The notes under the pieces: model-generated
What the model was told of the DNA's origin: nothing
Seen by the model: only the letters and a program-made list of their open reading frames with translations
Databases searched by the model: none
In this document: piece after piece, positions 53,501-62,722 of the stretch
How the letters are laid out: each line of letters starts with the position of its first letter
How positions within the stretch are numbered: the stretch's first letter is position 1
Program-made: the position numbers and the translations under genes
Source: Archaeoglobus sp. JdFR-27
Lineage (GTDB): Archaea > Halobacteriota > Archaeoglobi > Archaeoglobales > Archaeoglobaceae
NCBI GenBank assembly: GCA_002011235.1
Contig: MTMO01000012.1
Location: forward strand, 1-64,000
Direction of reading: 5' to 3'
Length of the DNA: 64,000 nucleotides

Positions 53501-53577
53501 CAACATCAATTACAACATCAATTACAACATCAATTACAACATCAATTACAACATCAATTACAACATCAATTACAACA
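53501..53577. repeat. Six perfect copies of CAACATCAATTA
   Basis: Six uninterrupted 12-bp units (53501-53572) plus a five-base partial copy abut the serB stop codon at 53578. Perfect identity indicates recent slippage expansion or homogenisation. No ORF. It lies between two convergent-tandem minus-strand genes, so serB transcripts may read through it. Confidence 0.92.
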
Positions 53578-54747
53578 CTAGATCCTCTTTCTGAATTCGT
53601 TCTTAAGCTTTAAAATACTGGCTATCCCAATCAGGTTTTCTTTAGATATGCTTCCATCAGCTACCTCTTTCAAAGCCTTTTTTGCGTTGAAAGCTATGCC
53701 TAAACCGGCGTTTTCAACCATAATCTTATCGTTTGCTCCATCACCCACTGCCACGATGTCCTCTCCACTTATCCTCTCTTTCCTTGCGATCTCTTCTATT
53801 ATACGGGCTTTCTCGACCGCGTCGATTATCCTTCCTTTCAGCCTTCCTGTGAGTACCCCATCTTCAATCTCAAGCTCATTGCCAAAGGCGTAATCTAAAT
53901 CAAGCTCCTTCTTAAGCCTATCTGTGAAGAAAGAAAAACCACCGCTCACGACTGCAACAATATAACCAGACTCCTTTAGACTTTTGATGAGCTCTTTAGC
54001 TCCTTCTGTGAGTCTGATTTCACTATATATCTTCTCTAAAATCTCCACAGGAAGTCCTTTGAGCAGTTTAACTCTCTCCACCAAAGCATCCCTAAAATTA
54101 ATCTTTCCTTCCATCGCCTTTTCTGTAAGCTTCCTCACCTCATCCTGAACCCCAGCAACCTTTGCGATCTCATCGATGATTTCTGTATCAACTATCGTCG
54201 AATCCATATCGAAGACAATTAGCCTTTTTACCTTCTCGAATTCCCTGTATGGCCTCATAATAACATCCAAACCCATTTCCTCAACTTGTTCTCTTAGCTT
54301 CTTTCGCACATATTCAGGATCCGCCTCCCTCAGATCAAGCAGGAATTCGATTGAGATCAATTTGTCTCTTGCTGTAAGGGATGTTTTCTCCACATTTATC
54401 CCCATCCCGAAAAAGAGATTGGATATCCTATAGACGATTCCAACTCTGTCCTCACCCAAAACCGTGACAACATAGAGTTTTTTCTCCCGTGATTCTGGCC
54501 TAAAAAAAGGAGAAACGTCTACGACTACATCTATTTCCTTTCCTGCTTTTTTAAGAAGAGTTGCCAGTTCATCGAATGAGACTTTGCTCTTGCTTACATC
54601 ACCTATCACAAACATAGCAAACATTCCCTGAAGTACTGTTTGCTCAATGTCTACGATGTTCACATTATTTTCTGCTAGCACTTGCGATATCTTCTTTATT
54701 ATTCCAGGCTTGTCCAGTCCGTAGACGGAGACCGCTATGAGTTCCAC
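53578..54747 (-). CDS. serB: Phosphoserine phosphatase with two ACT domains
   Basis: 389 aa: ACT domain 1 (1-75), ACT domain 2 (90-165), then a HAD phosphatase with nucleophile Asp180 in FDMDST, VVSGGFSFF and GDGANDKIM. Makes serine from phosphoserine; the ACT pair suggests feedback by serine or another amino acid. Complete. Single gene. Confidence 0.94.
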   Translation of the reverse strand: MELIAVSVYGLDKPGIIKKISQVLAENNVNIVDIEQTVLQGMFAMFVIGDVSKSKVSFDELATLLKKAGKEIDVVVDVSPFFRPESREKKLYVVTVLGEDRVGIVYRISNLFFGMGINVEKTSLTARDKLISIEFLLDLREADPEYVRKKLREQVEEMGLDVIMRPYREFEKVKRLIVFDMDSTIVDTEIIDEIAKVAGVQDEVRKLTEKAMEGKINFRDALVERVKLLKGLPVEILEKIYSEIRLTEGAKELIKSLKESGYIVAVVSGGFSFFTDRLKKELDLDYAFGNELEIEDGVLTGRLKGRIIDAVEKARIIEEIARKERISGEDIVAVGDGANDKIMVENAGLGIAFNAKKALKEVADGSISKENLIGIASILKLKNEFRKRI

Positions 54748-54942
54748 ACTGAACCTTACATCTAAATTATTTTAATTTGTTGCTTTTCAATTCATGAAAA
54801 CACAATGTGTTGGATGCGTTAGTATCTCGAAGCAATAATTAAAAAGAAAAAAGATCGCAAAATGTAAAATGTTAAAAAGAGAGAGACATGGAATTATAAA
54901 TCAAATACCAAATGTTCGACATCACTCTGAGAGGTTGATGGA

Positions 54943-57291
54943 ATGCGAATTGGTGTATTCGTATGCCACTGTGGATTGAACATAGCTAGGATTTTAGATG
55001 TTGAAGATCTTGTAAACTATGCTAAAACCCTCGACGGAGTTGTATACGCAGAGGATATAAGCTATTCATGTTCTGATTCAGCTCAAGAAGAAATTATCGA
55101 GGTAATTAAAGAAAACAACCTTGACAGGATTGTCATAGCAGCTTGCAGTCCTAAACTCCATGAAGTGACATTCCGAAGGGTTGCTGCAAAGGCTGGGATA
55201 AATCCTTACATGGTTGTGATGGCGAATATAAGAGAACAGTGTTCATGGGTTCACTCGAATACTCCGAGGCTTGCAACAAAGAAAGCTAAAGACCTGATCA
55301 GAATGGCGGTTGGGGGTGTAAAAGAACTTAAGCCTTTAGAAAGACTGGGGAAGCCGGTTGAGAAATCAGCATTGGTCGTGGGTGGAGGAATAGCAGGAAT
55401 AGAAGCTGCTCTAACCATTGCAGATGCTGGGATAAAAGTTTACCTTGTGGAAAAAAGACCAACTATAGGCGGCCATATGGTAACACTAAATGAGGTTTTT
55501 CCGACGAATGATTGCTCGATTTGCATTCTCGCACCAAAGATGAGTGAAGTGTGGAATCATCCAAACATAGAAGTAATCACAAATTCCGAAATAAAAGAAG
55601 TAAACGGGCGTGTTGGGGATTTTAGAGTTACAATTGTAAGATATCCCAGATACGTGGACACAGCAAAATGCAAAGGATGCATCGATGATTGTTCTTCCGT
55701 ATGCCCCGTCGAGATTCCAAATGAGTTCGACTACACGATTGGAATGAGAAAAGCAATCTATATTCCAATTCCACAATCAACCCCTCTTTACGCATCCATC
55801 GATTGGGAACACTGTATAGGATGTCGCCTCTGTGAGAAAGCATGCGAGCCAGAGGCTATCGATTTCGATCAAAAGATAAAAGAGATGGAGATAAAAGTTG
55901 GAACAATTATCGTTGCAACGGGATTCAAAGCATTTGACGCAAGAAAGAAGTCTGAATATGGCTATGGTGTTTATCCCAACGTTATAACCTCTCTCGAACT
56001 CGAAAGGCTTCTTTCAGCTTCAGGGCCTACTCAGGGATTGCTTCTCAGACCTTCAGACTCAAAGATTCCAAAGAGAGTTGCTTTCATTCAGTGCGTGGGA
56101 AGTAGAGATGAAAATACGAACAAGTACTGCAGCAGGGTTTGCTGTATGGCGTCACTTAAAAACGCTTACACAATAAAGGAGAGATATCCTGATTCTGATG
56201 TCTATATTTTCTATATTGATATCAGAGCATTTGGTAGGATGTATGAAGAATTTTATCGTAGAGTTCAAGAGATTGGAGTTAAATTCATCCGTTCGAGGGT
56301 TGCAGAGATCTGGGAAAGCGAAGACTCAAACCTCATCCTTAGCTATGAGAACACTTTAACAGGGGAATTTGCCGAGGAGGAATTTGATCTCGTTGTGCTT
56401 TCCATTGGTTTGGAACCAAACACAGAGATTGCAACAAAACTCGGGATTTCAATGGGAGACGATGGATTTTATGAGCCTGCCCATCCAAAACTCAGACCAG
56501 CGGAAACAGATGTGAGAGGAATATTTCTGGCAGGAACGTGCAGCGGCCCAAAGGATATCCAAGACTCCATAGCCACTGCTGGCTTAGCTGCAAGCAAAGC
56601 AATCCAGCTGATGATTAAGGGAACTACAGAACTCGATCCATATTACGCTTTCGTAGATAGGGATAAATGTATTGGCTGCGGAATCTGTGTTAGAGTTTGC
56701 AGATTCAACACAGCATTTTTGAGAGAAAAAAAGGCAGAGATAGATCCTGATGCTTGCGTTATGTGTGGACTGTGTGTTTCAGCATGTCCAACCGATGCGA
56801 TAGATATGGGATACTTCAGTGATGAACAGATAAAAGCGCAGATAGAGGCTTTGACGAAGGAGAAAAAAGTATTTCCTTTAATCCTTATGTTTGCTTGCTG
56901 GTATTGCAGTTATGGAGCAATAGATCTGGCAGGAACTATGAAACTCCAATACAAACCAAACACACGAGTTATTAGGACGTTATGTTCTGGCAGAGTTGAC
57001 CCTGAGTGGATTTTGTTTGCTTTGAAAAAGGGTGTTGATGGGATCATAGTTTCTGGTTGCAGAATCGGCGAGTGTCATTTCAAGTATGGGAACTACAAAG
57101 CGGAAGAAAGGATGGAGGCTATCAAGAAAGCTCTTGAGACAGTAGGAATGAACCCGAGAAGGATAACAACCTCGTGGCATTCTGCTGGAGAAGCTTCCGA
57201 AATCGTAGCCGATATAAAAAAGTTTGTCGATACAATAAAAGAGCTTGGGCCTGTCGAAAATGATATTGCTTTGGAAATTAAGGACAGGTAG
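54943..57291 (+). CDS. hdrA: HdrA-MvhD fusion, heterodisulfide-reductase-type flavin/Fe-S protein
   Basis: 782 aa. Residues 1-640 are HdrA: N-terminal CHCG domain, FAD motif GGGIAGIEAA, CSICILAPKM, inserted ferredoxins (CKGCIDDCSSVCP, CIGCRLCEKAC; later CIGCGICVRVC and CVMCGLCVSACP). About 650-782 are MvhD (FACWYCSYGAIDLAG, TLCSGRVDPEWI, CRIGECHF). HdrA bifurcates electrons by flavin; MvhD links it to an electron donor such as hydrogenase or formate/F420 module. No hdrBC is adjacent. GAGAGGTTGATGG precedes the ATG, and the FwdF-like gene follows by 29 bases. Confidence 0.93.
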   Translation: MRIGVFVCHCGLNIARILDVEDLVNYAKTLDGVVYAEDISYSCSDSAQEEIIEVIKENNLDRIVIAACSPKLHEVTFRRVAAKAGINPYMVVMANIREQCSWVHSNTPRLATKKAKDLIRMAVGGVKELKPLERLGKPVEKSALVVGGGIAGIEAALTIADAGIKVYLVEKRPTIGGHMVTLNEVFPTNDCSICILAPKMSEVWNHPNIEVITNSEIKEVNGRVGDFRVTIVRYPRYVDTAKCKGCIDDCSSVCPVEIPNEFDYTIGMRKAIYIPIPQSTPLYASIDWEHCIGCRLCEKACEPEAIDFDQKIKEMEIKVGTIIVATGFKAFDARKKSEYGYGVYPNVITSLELERLLSASGPTQGLLLRPSDSKIPKRVAFIQCVGSRDENTNKYCSRVCCMASLKNAYTIKERYPDSDVYIFYIDIRAFGRMYEEFYRRVQEIGVKFIRSRVAEIWESEDSNLILSYENTLTGEFAEEEFDLVVLSIGLEPNTEIATKLGISMGDDGFYEPAHPKLRPAETDVRGIFLAGTCSGPKDIQDSIATAGLAASKAIQLMIKGTTELDPYYAFVDRDKCIGCGICVRVCRFNTAFLREKKAEIDPDACVMCGLCVSACPTDAIDMGYFSDEQIKAQIEALTKEKKVFPLILMFACWYCSYGAIDLAGTMKLQYKPNTRVIRTLCSGRVDPEWILFALKKGVDGIIVSGCRIGECHFKYGNYKAEERMEAIKKALETVGMNPRRITTSWHSAGEASEIVADIKKFVDTIKELGPVENDIALEIKDR

Positions 57292-57320
57292 TTTGGGAAT
57301 AAAGATGAAAGGGTGTACAG

Positions 57321-58646
57321 ATGGAGATTGAAAGGGACGTTAAGATCGAGGGGGAAATTTTCAGGTTCAAGCAACGTACCAAAGAGGAAGACAGAGAACT
57401 AGTTTTCGATTACAAAAAGTGCAATGGATGTGGAATTTGTGTTTATGCTTGCCCCGTTGCCGCAATCGAACTTGGACCTGTGCATGATATAGCTTTAGGC
57501 CTTGACATCCCCCCTGTAATAATAGACCACATCAAATGTGCTTATTGTGGTATATGCTATGTATTCTGCCCCTTTGATTGTTTTGAATTTTACATAAACC
57601 ATGAGAAGATAAAGAAATCTTCTTTACCAATTTCTCTCGTATCCCACACTTACAAATATGAAGATAAATGCGTCGAATGTACGCTTTGCTATAAAGCATG
57701 CCCTACAAGTGCGATCAAGAGAGACCTAAAGCTAACCCGCCAAGACATTGTTGTCAAAAATCCACCCGAGATTAAAGGAGAGGTAAAAATTGATTATGAG
57801 AAATGTAATTTTTGTGGAATCTGTGCTGAGTTCTGCAGCGTTTTCAAGATGATTGAAAAAGAGCCCCAACCACATGATCCTCTGCCTTATGAAAAGGAGA
57901 TTCTAATAAACGAGAAAGAATGCGATTACTGCAAGCTTTGTGAGATTGTTTGTCCTGAAGATGCGATAAAAATTGAAGGTGGTAAGCTTATAGACTACCA
58001 ACTTCCCGAAAAAATTGCTGAGATAAGCATAGATCAAGATCTCTGCTCTCACTGTGCCTACTGTGAGAACGTTTGTCCGTATAATGCCGCAAAAACCATA
58101 AAGCCATTTGAGGGAAAGCTTTCTTTATTCGAGGCCAGAATGTATCGTTGCGATCCTATAGGTTGTGCTGCTTGCATAAAGATCTGCAAATACAACAAGG
58201 TTTGGTATGTTTCAAAGGACAAATCTAGAGTGGAGTTTAACGAGAATTTCTGTGTTTACTGTGGCGCATGTGAGAATTCTTGTCCCTATGACTTAATAAA
58301 TGTCAAAAGAGATAACGTATTCTCGAAGGAGCTGGCTTATAACCTCCCATGGCGTGAAGCTTGGGAGAACGCTGTAGAAAGAATAGTAAATAAAACAAAG
58401 ATTGAAGAAGGTAAGAAGTTTATTATTGAGAGAGAAGAGGCTGAAATTGCAGAAGAAGGGGAACTTCTGGAGAGAGATGAAGAAAAGCTTAAAGTTCTTT
58501 CTAAGTTTATTGAACTCATAGAAGATGTTTTAAAGAGACCCGTTTACAGAAGAGCGGTAGAGACAGGTAATATTAAAAACTTTGAGGAAGCGGTGAAGAA
58601 GTATGCATCTTCAAAGATTGAGAGGGACAAAAAGCAGGAAACTTGA
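57321..58646 (+). CDS. fwdF: Eight-cluster polyferredoxin, formylmethanofuran dehydrogenase subunit F type
   Basis: 441 aa with eight [4Fe-4S] motifs in sequence (CNGCGICVYACP, CAYCGICYVFCP, CVECTLCYKACP, CNFCGICAEFCS, CDYCKLCEIVCP, CSHCAYCENVCP, GCAACIKIC with an upstream Cys, CVYCGACENSCP). The N-terminal layout (LGPVHDIALGLDIPP) resembles FwdF as I recall it. It would wire Fwd catalytic units to an electron source. It lies 29 bases after hdrA-mvhD, so direct electron flow HdrA-FwdF is inferred. A Glu/Lys-rich C-terminal tail extends beyond the clusters. Confidence 0.8.
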   Translation: MEIERDVKIEGEIFRFKQRTKEEDRELVFDYKKCNGCGICVYACPVAAIELGPVHDIALGLDIPPVIIDHIKCAYCGICYVFCPFDCFEFYINHEKIKKSSLPISLVSHTYKYEDKCVECTLCYKACPTSAIKRDLKLTRQDIVVKNPPEIKGEVKIDYEKCNFCGICAEFCSVFKMIEKEPQPHDPLPYEKEILINEKECDYCKLCEIVCPEDAIKIEGGKLIDYQLPEKIAEISIDQDLCSHCAYCENVCPYNAAKTIKPFEGKLSLFEARMYRCDPIGCAACIKICKYNKVWYVSKDKSRVEFNENFCVYCGACENSCPYDLINVKRDNVFSKELAYNLPWREAWENAVERIVNKTKIEEGKKFIIEREEAEIAEEGELLERDEEKLKVLSKFIELIEDVLKRPVYRRAVETGNIKNFEEAVKKYASSKIERDKKQET

Positions 58647-59805
58647 TGGAAAGAAAGTCGTTCTTGCTGTAACAGGAAGCATAGCAGCGGTTGAAACCGT
58701 TAAGCTCGCAAGGGAGCTTGTGAGAAGGGGAGCTGAAGTTACGGCGGTTATGAGCAAAGCTGCACAGAAAATCATCCACCCCTACGCCTTAGAGTTTGCA
58801 ACAGATAATCCAGTGATAACTGAGATAACCGGGAAAGTCGAGCATGTTGAGCTTCTAGGACTGGATGGAGATGCGGATCTCCTACTAATTGCTCCCTCAA
58901 CTGCAAATACAATCTCGAAGATAGCTTTAGGTATAGATGACACCCCCGTTACAACCATGGCCACGACAGCTCTTGGTTCAGGAAAACCGATAATCCTTGT
59001 TCCAGCGATGCATGAAGGGATGATGAAAAATGAGGCTGTGAAAGCAAATGTAAAAAAGCTAAAAGAGATAGGAATCGAGATTGTAGAACCAGTTTACTCA
59101 GAAGCGAAGGCTAAATTTGCAGATAATGAAACCATATCTCTACACGTCGAAAGAAAGCTTTATGACAAAGAATTCGATGGCATGAGAGTAGTTGTAACTT
59201 CTGGTCCAACTTTTGAACAGATAGATCCAATAAGGTTCATTAGCAACAGAAGCTCTGGCTTGATGGGGCACGAAATAGCTCTCGAACTCTGGAGAAGGGG
59301 TGCTGAGGTTGTAGTTATAACTTCAAAGCCCAGCAGACTTAGACTTCCAGATTTCAAAGAGATCGAGATAAGAAGTGTCAAAGAAATGCTCGACCATTCT
59401 CTCAAGGAAGTTAAAAGATGTGATCTCTTTGTTTCAGCAGCCGCAGCAGCTGATTTTACGATTGAAATGGCCGAAAGCAAGATAAAAACCCAAGAAGAGC
59501 TCATCCTTCACTTAAAAGCAGCTCCAAAAATCCTACATAAGGTAAGGGAGATTTATGATGGTGAAGTCATAGGTTTCAAAGCTGAAACTGGAGTTAGTGA
59601 AGAGAAACTCTACAACATCGCGTATGAGAAAATGATCGATGACAGACTTTCAATGGTTGTTGCAAATGACGTGCTTGAAAAGGGGATGGGAACAGAAGAT
59701 ACGAGAGTCCTTGTAATTACAAAGAAAAGAAAGGAGTGGGTTGAGGGGTTGAAATCGGAGGTGGCTGAAAAGATAATCAAAGCCTACATTGAAGATGTCC
59801 TATGA
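58603..59805 (+). CDS. coaBC: Bifunctional phosphopantothenoylcysteine decarboxylase/synthetase
   Basis: 400 aa. The N-terminal flavoprotein decarboxylase half (CoaC: AVTGSIAAVETVKLAREL, APSTANTISK, VPAMHEGMMKNEA) is followed by the CTP/NTP-dependent ligase half (CoaB: VTSGPTFEQIDPIRFISNRS, SAAAAADF). It makes 4'-phosphopantetheine for CoA. The ATG used lies 44 bases inside the fwdF gene; a later start near 58636 would still keep the fold. Overlaps pantoate kinase by four bases. Confidence 0.93.
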   Translation: MHLQRLRGTKSRKLDGKKVVLAVTGSIAAVETVKLARELVRRGAEVTAVMSKAAQKIIHPYALEFATDNPVITEITGKVEHVELLGLDGDADLLLIAPSTANTISKIALGIDDTPVTTMATTALGSGKPIILVPAMHEGMMKNEAVKANVKKLKEIGIEIVEPVYSEAKAKFADNETISLHVERKLYDKEFDGMRVVVTSGPTFEQIDPIRFISNRSSGLMGHEIALELWRRGAEVVVITSKPSRLRLPDFKEIEIRSVKEMLDHSLKEVKRCDLFVSAAAAADFTIEMAESKIKTQEELILHLKAAPKILHKVREIYDGEVIGFKAETGVSEEKLYNIAYEKMIDDRLSMVVANDVLEKGMGTEDTRVLVITKKRKEWVEGLKSEVAEKIIKAYIEDVL

Positions 59806-60626
59806 CTTTTTTTGCCCCAGCAAGCGTAACAACTTTCTTTTCCCCCCAATACTCGGAAAATCCTTTGAAAACGGGTTCTCTTGGTGTCGGGATAACACTT
59901 GAGAAAGGTGTTAAAGTGAAAATAAACCCCGATACCGACAGAATAAGGGTTAATTCCAAGGATTTTAGGTTTAATACAATCGAAGTCTTACTCGAGCGCC
60001 TTTCTTTCAGAAAGGGACTTGAAATAGAGGCTGAGATCCCTATTGGATGTGGATTTGGATTTAGTGGTGCTTCATGTCTTGCTTCCGCTTTTGAAATAAA
60101 TAAAATGGAGAGTCTCGGAATGAGCAGACTTGAACTTGCCGATCTTGTGCATGAATGTGAAGTTTTAAGCTCTACAGGGCTAGGAGATGTTGTTTGCCAG
60201 TTTTATGGGGGGGTGATTTTAAGAAAGAGGGCTGGAGCACCAAGTATAGTGGAGGTAGAGAGAATTTTTTTCAAAAACGAACTCAGTTTTCTTGTATTGG
60301 GGCCAATTTCAACCAAAGAGATTTTGAATGATAACGAAATAATTGAGAAAATAAGGAAATACGGGCAAGAGGCAACGGCTAAATTTTCCATGAAACCTAG
60401 TTTAGAGAGTCTTTTTAAACTTTCAATGGACTTCGCCATCAAAACGGGATTGCTTGATGACGAGATTCATGAAATCATAAACGAGATTGAAAGAGAAGGG
60501 TATCTCGCTTCGATGGTCATGTTAGGGAAGGCTGTATTTTCGACTTGTCCGCGAAAATTACTTGAAGAATACGGCGATGCTTTCTCATCTAAAGTTTCAC
60601 AAGTTGGTGTGTGTGAAGTGGGTTAA
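59802..60626 (+). CDS. Pantoate kinase (archaeal GHMP kinase)
   Basis: 274 aa GHMP-fold kinase of the archaeal CoA route, in which pantoate is phosphorylated before condensation with beta-alanine. N-terminal FFAPASVTTFFSP, Gly-rich PIGCGFGFSGASCLASA and STGLGDV are family features. ATGA overlap with coaBC makes a two-gene CoA operon and supports the assignment over mevalonate-type kinases. Confidence 0.9.
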   Translation: MTFFAPASVTTFFSPQYSENPLKTGSLGVGITLEKGVKVKINPDTDRIRVNSKDFRFNTIEVLLERLSFRKGLEIEAEIPIGCGFGFSGASCLASAFEINKMESLGMSRLELADLVHECEVLSSTGLGDVVCQFYGGVILRKRAGAPSIVEVERIFFKNELSFLVLGPISTKEILNDNEIIEKIRKYGQEATAKFSMKPSLESLFKLSMDFAIKTGLLDDEIHEIINEIEREGYLASMVMLGKAVFSTCPRKLLEEYGDAFSSKVSQVGVCEVG

Positions 60627-60750
60627 AAAGGATATAATCAATATTTAAAATATTTAATTAATTTATTGTTTCCAACGCATCCTTTATTGTAATAGAAAAT
60701 CGCTAATTTTTTATAAGTTGAGGTGCGATTACTACTGGGGGTTTTAGAAA

Positions 60751-61323
60751 ATGGTAGGAGTTTTTGAACTTGATGAAAAGGACAAGATGATCTTGGAGAT
60801 ACTTGAGGAGAATCCTGAAATATCACAAAATGAGATTGCAAAAGTGGTTGGTCTTTCTCAACCATCCGTAGGAGCTAGAATTAAAAAGATGAGAGAACTC
60901 GGGATTATAAACCACACTTATGGGGTTAATTTGAAGAATGCTGGTCTTTACGTCCTCAAAGTTGACGTAAAATGCAGACAACCAAGAGAGCTCATAAACA
61001 TATTTGCAGGTTGTCCTTTCTTTCTAAATGGATTTATCATTGCCGGCAATAAAAATCTGACAATGATGTTTATAGGAGAAGATCTTTCAACCCTTGAAGC
61101 AATAGTGGATCAGCATATACGACCGGATCCGAATGTTTATGATATTGATGTTGGGATCGTTGTCAGAGCGGAAAAGGATACCGTTGTCCCAATGAAAGTT
61201 CATATTGAGCGTTCTGAAAGAGCTCCATGTGACTCTGACTGTGGGGTTTGCGATTACTGGAAAAACGAACTTTGTTTAGGCTGTCCCATTACTGGTTATT
61301 ATAGGGGTAAAATCTGGAGATAG
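60751..61323 (+). CDS. Lrp/AsnC-type regulator with C-terminal cysteine cluster
   Basis: 190 aa. Residues 1-60 are an Lrp/AsnC HTH (MILEILEENPEISQNEIAKV, LSQPSVGARIKKMRELGII). A central RAM-like ligand domain follows. The end has five cysteines in CDSDCGVC...CLGC spacing (C-x3-C-x2-C-x7-C-x2-C), then PITGYYRGKIW, not part of standard Lrp. It could bind an Fe-S cluster or metal and make the regulator redox- or metal-sensitive (inference). A TTTTTTATAA box lies about 40 bases before the ATG. Confidence 0.82.
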   Translation: MVGVFELDEKDKMILEILEENPEISQNEIAKVVGLSQPSVGARIKKMRELGIINHTYGVNLKNAGLYVLKVDVKCRQPRELINIFAGCPFFLNGFIIAGNKNLTMMFIGEDLSTLEAIVDQHIRPDPNVYDIDVGIVVRAEKDTVVPMKVHIERSERAPCDSDCGVCDYWKNELCLGCPITGYYRGKIWR

Positions 61324-61371
61324 CCCAATAGCTTTAGAAAAAATTTAATATCCTGATTCTTTCCCTTAAGC

Positions 61372-61929
61372 ATGCTAAGTCCATTGAAATCAGTAATATC
61401 CGACATTCTGAATCCTTTAACAGAATTGATCGTTAAAACAGGGGTAAAACCCAATCACCTAACTTTCCTCAGCTTGCTCACAGGCTTCTTTTCTGCTTAT
61501 CTGGTAGCAATTGGTTATATCTTAGCAGGTGGGATTTTCATCCTCATTAGTGGGTTCTTCGACATGCTGGATGGAGCCCTTGCAAGAAATCAAATCCTTG
61601 TTTCCGAATTTGGTGGTTTTCTCGATTCGGTCTTTGATAGATATGTTGATGTCGCAATTTTTGTCGCTTTAGGGATATATGGAGTTAGCTGGTTGTATGT
61701 AGCTATTGCGATGAGCGGAGCCTTGCTTGTCAGCTACACGAGAGCCAGAGCTGAAAAGGTCATAGATAAGTGCGACATCGGGATTGCAGAAAGAGGAGAA
61801 AGACTTATTTTGATATTTCTGGGAATCATTGCAGGATACATAGAGATTGCTGTGATTATCGTAGCTGTTCTGTCGCATTTTACAGCCTTACAAAGGATCT
61901 ACTATACTCACAAAATTTTGAATAAATAA
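61372..61929 (+). CDS. CDP-alcohol phosphatidyltransferase, archaetidylinositol-phosphate synthase type
   Basis: 185-aa membrane enzyme with about six helices. The catalytic DxxDGxxAR...GxxxDxxxD motif is complete as DMLDGALARNQILVSEFGGF then LDSVFDRYVD. N-terminal KTGVKPNHLTFLS and length fit archaeal AIP synthase, which joins CDP-archaeol and inositol-phosphate in ether-lipid synthesis. TATA-like AAATTTAATAT about 25 bases upstream (leaderless). Confidence 0.85.
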   Translation: MLSPLKSVISDILNPLTELIVKTGVKPNHLTFLSLLTGFFSAYLVAIGYILAGGIFILISGFFDMLDGALARNQILVSEFGGFLDSVFDRYVDVAIFVALGIYGVSWLYVAIAMSGALLVSYTRARAEKVIDKCDIGIAERGERLILIFLGIIAGYIEIAVIIVAVLSHFTALQRIYYTHKILNK

Positions 61930-61964
61930 TTATTTTACAAATTCAATTCTCTATTAAACTCGAT

Positions 61965-62225
61965 TTAACTTAACAATTCGATTATTCTTTTAGAGAGGGC
62001 CTCTGACGAGAAGTTCTCAACGATCTCCTCCATAGATAAGTTTTCACCAACTATTTCTCTGTTTATCTTCAAGGCTGGAGCCTTTGCTTCTTTTGAAAAG
62101 GTAATTTTTATTGTCAACTCTGAATCCAGATCGTCAATGACTTCTGCCACTGCCTCCATTAAATTCTCAACAAGGGTGTTGCACCTAGCCCCAGGAGGTT
62201 TATTGCGAAGCACCTCAATTTCCAT
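61965..62225 (-). CDS. Thioredoxin-fold protein lacking one active-site cysteine
   Basis: About 86 aa from ATG 62225; a TATTATATGG box lies about 24 bases upstream, so a leaderless start is preferred over ATG 62312. The layout beta (MEIEVL), PPGARCNTLVENLMEA, then KAPALKINREIVGENLSMEE follows small archaeal thioredoxin-like proteins, including the cis-Pro in APAL. The usual CxxC is reduced to a single Cys (PGARC). A redox-inactive or monothiol role is inferred. Confidence 0.6.
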   Translation of the reverse strand: MEIEVLRNKPPGARCNTLVENLMEAVAEVIDDLDSELTIKITFSKEAKAPALKINREIVGENLSMEEIVENFSSEALSKRIIELLS

Positions 62226-62379
62226 GGGGAAATTGATAAGAGCCCATATAATATTTTTTCGGATGTTTTTTAAATGTTCTTTTGGAGAAATGTTGCCAGC
62301 TCCATTGATCAATCATGATGTGAGAATGAAGGGATAAACATTTATATTTGACAAAATTAGTTAGCAAGGGGTGGTAGAG

Positions 62380-62694
62380 ATGGACGTTCAGATGAAAAAG
62401 TCAATCTTATGGGATGTCTTCGAAGAGCTCAAGAACACATGGAGTGAGGACGAGAGATTGCTCGAGAGGTTAGATAAAACTGAGGAAGAAACGGTAAATG
62501 GCTTGCCTGCAGACCGAGCTGAGAAATTACTCGAGATAAAAGATAAATATCAGCTCGATGATATCGATTTTCTGTTCATCGTTGGAGCTGCCGTAGGATA
62601 CTATCAGGGTCAGAAAAACGTTAAAGAGGTGCTGAAAAGGAAGATAAACACAGTGAACGAGTTTGTTTCATCGTTGCTGGAGAAGAAGATTTAA
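62380..62694 (+). CDS. Conserved-looking small helical protein, unknown
   Basis: 104 aa from ATG 62380 (GGGGTGGTAGAG upstream; in-frame GTG at 62371). Predominantly helical and acidic in the first half, with YQLDDIDFLFIVGAAVGYYQ in the middle and a basic C-terminal helix. No membrane segment or motif that I recognise. It lies 28 bases before truA and may share its transcript. Confidence 0.6.
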   Translation: MDVQMKKSILWDVFEELKNTWSEDERLLERLDKTEEETVNGLPADRAEKLLEIKDKYQLDDIDFLFIVGAAVGYYQGQKNVKEVLKRKINTVNEFVSSLLEKKI

Positions 62695-62722
62695 ACACAG
62701 GAAAAACTAGATTAAACTGGAT

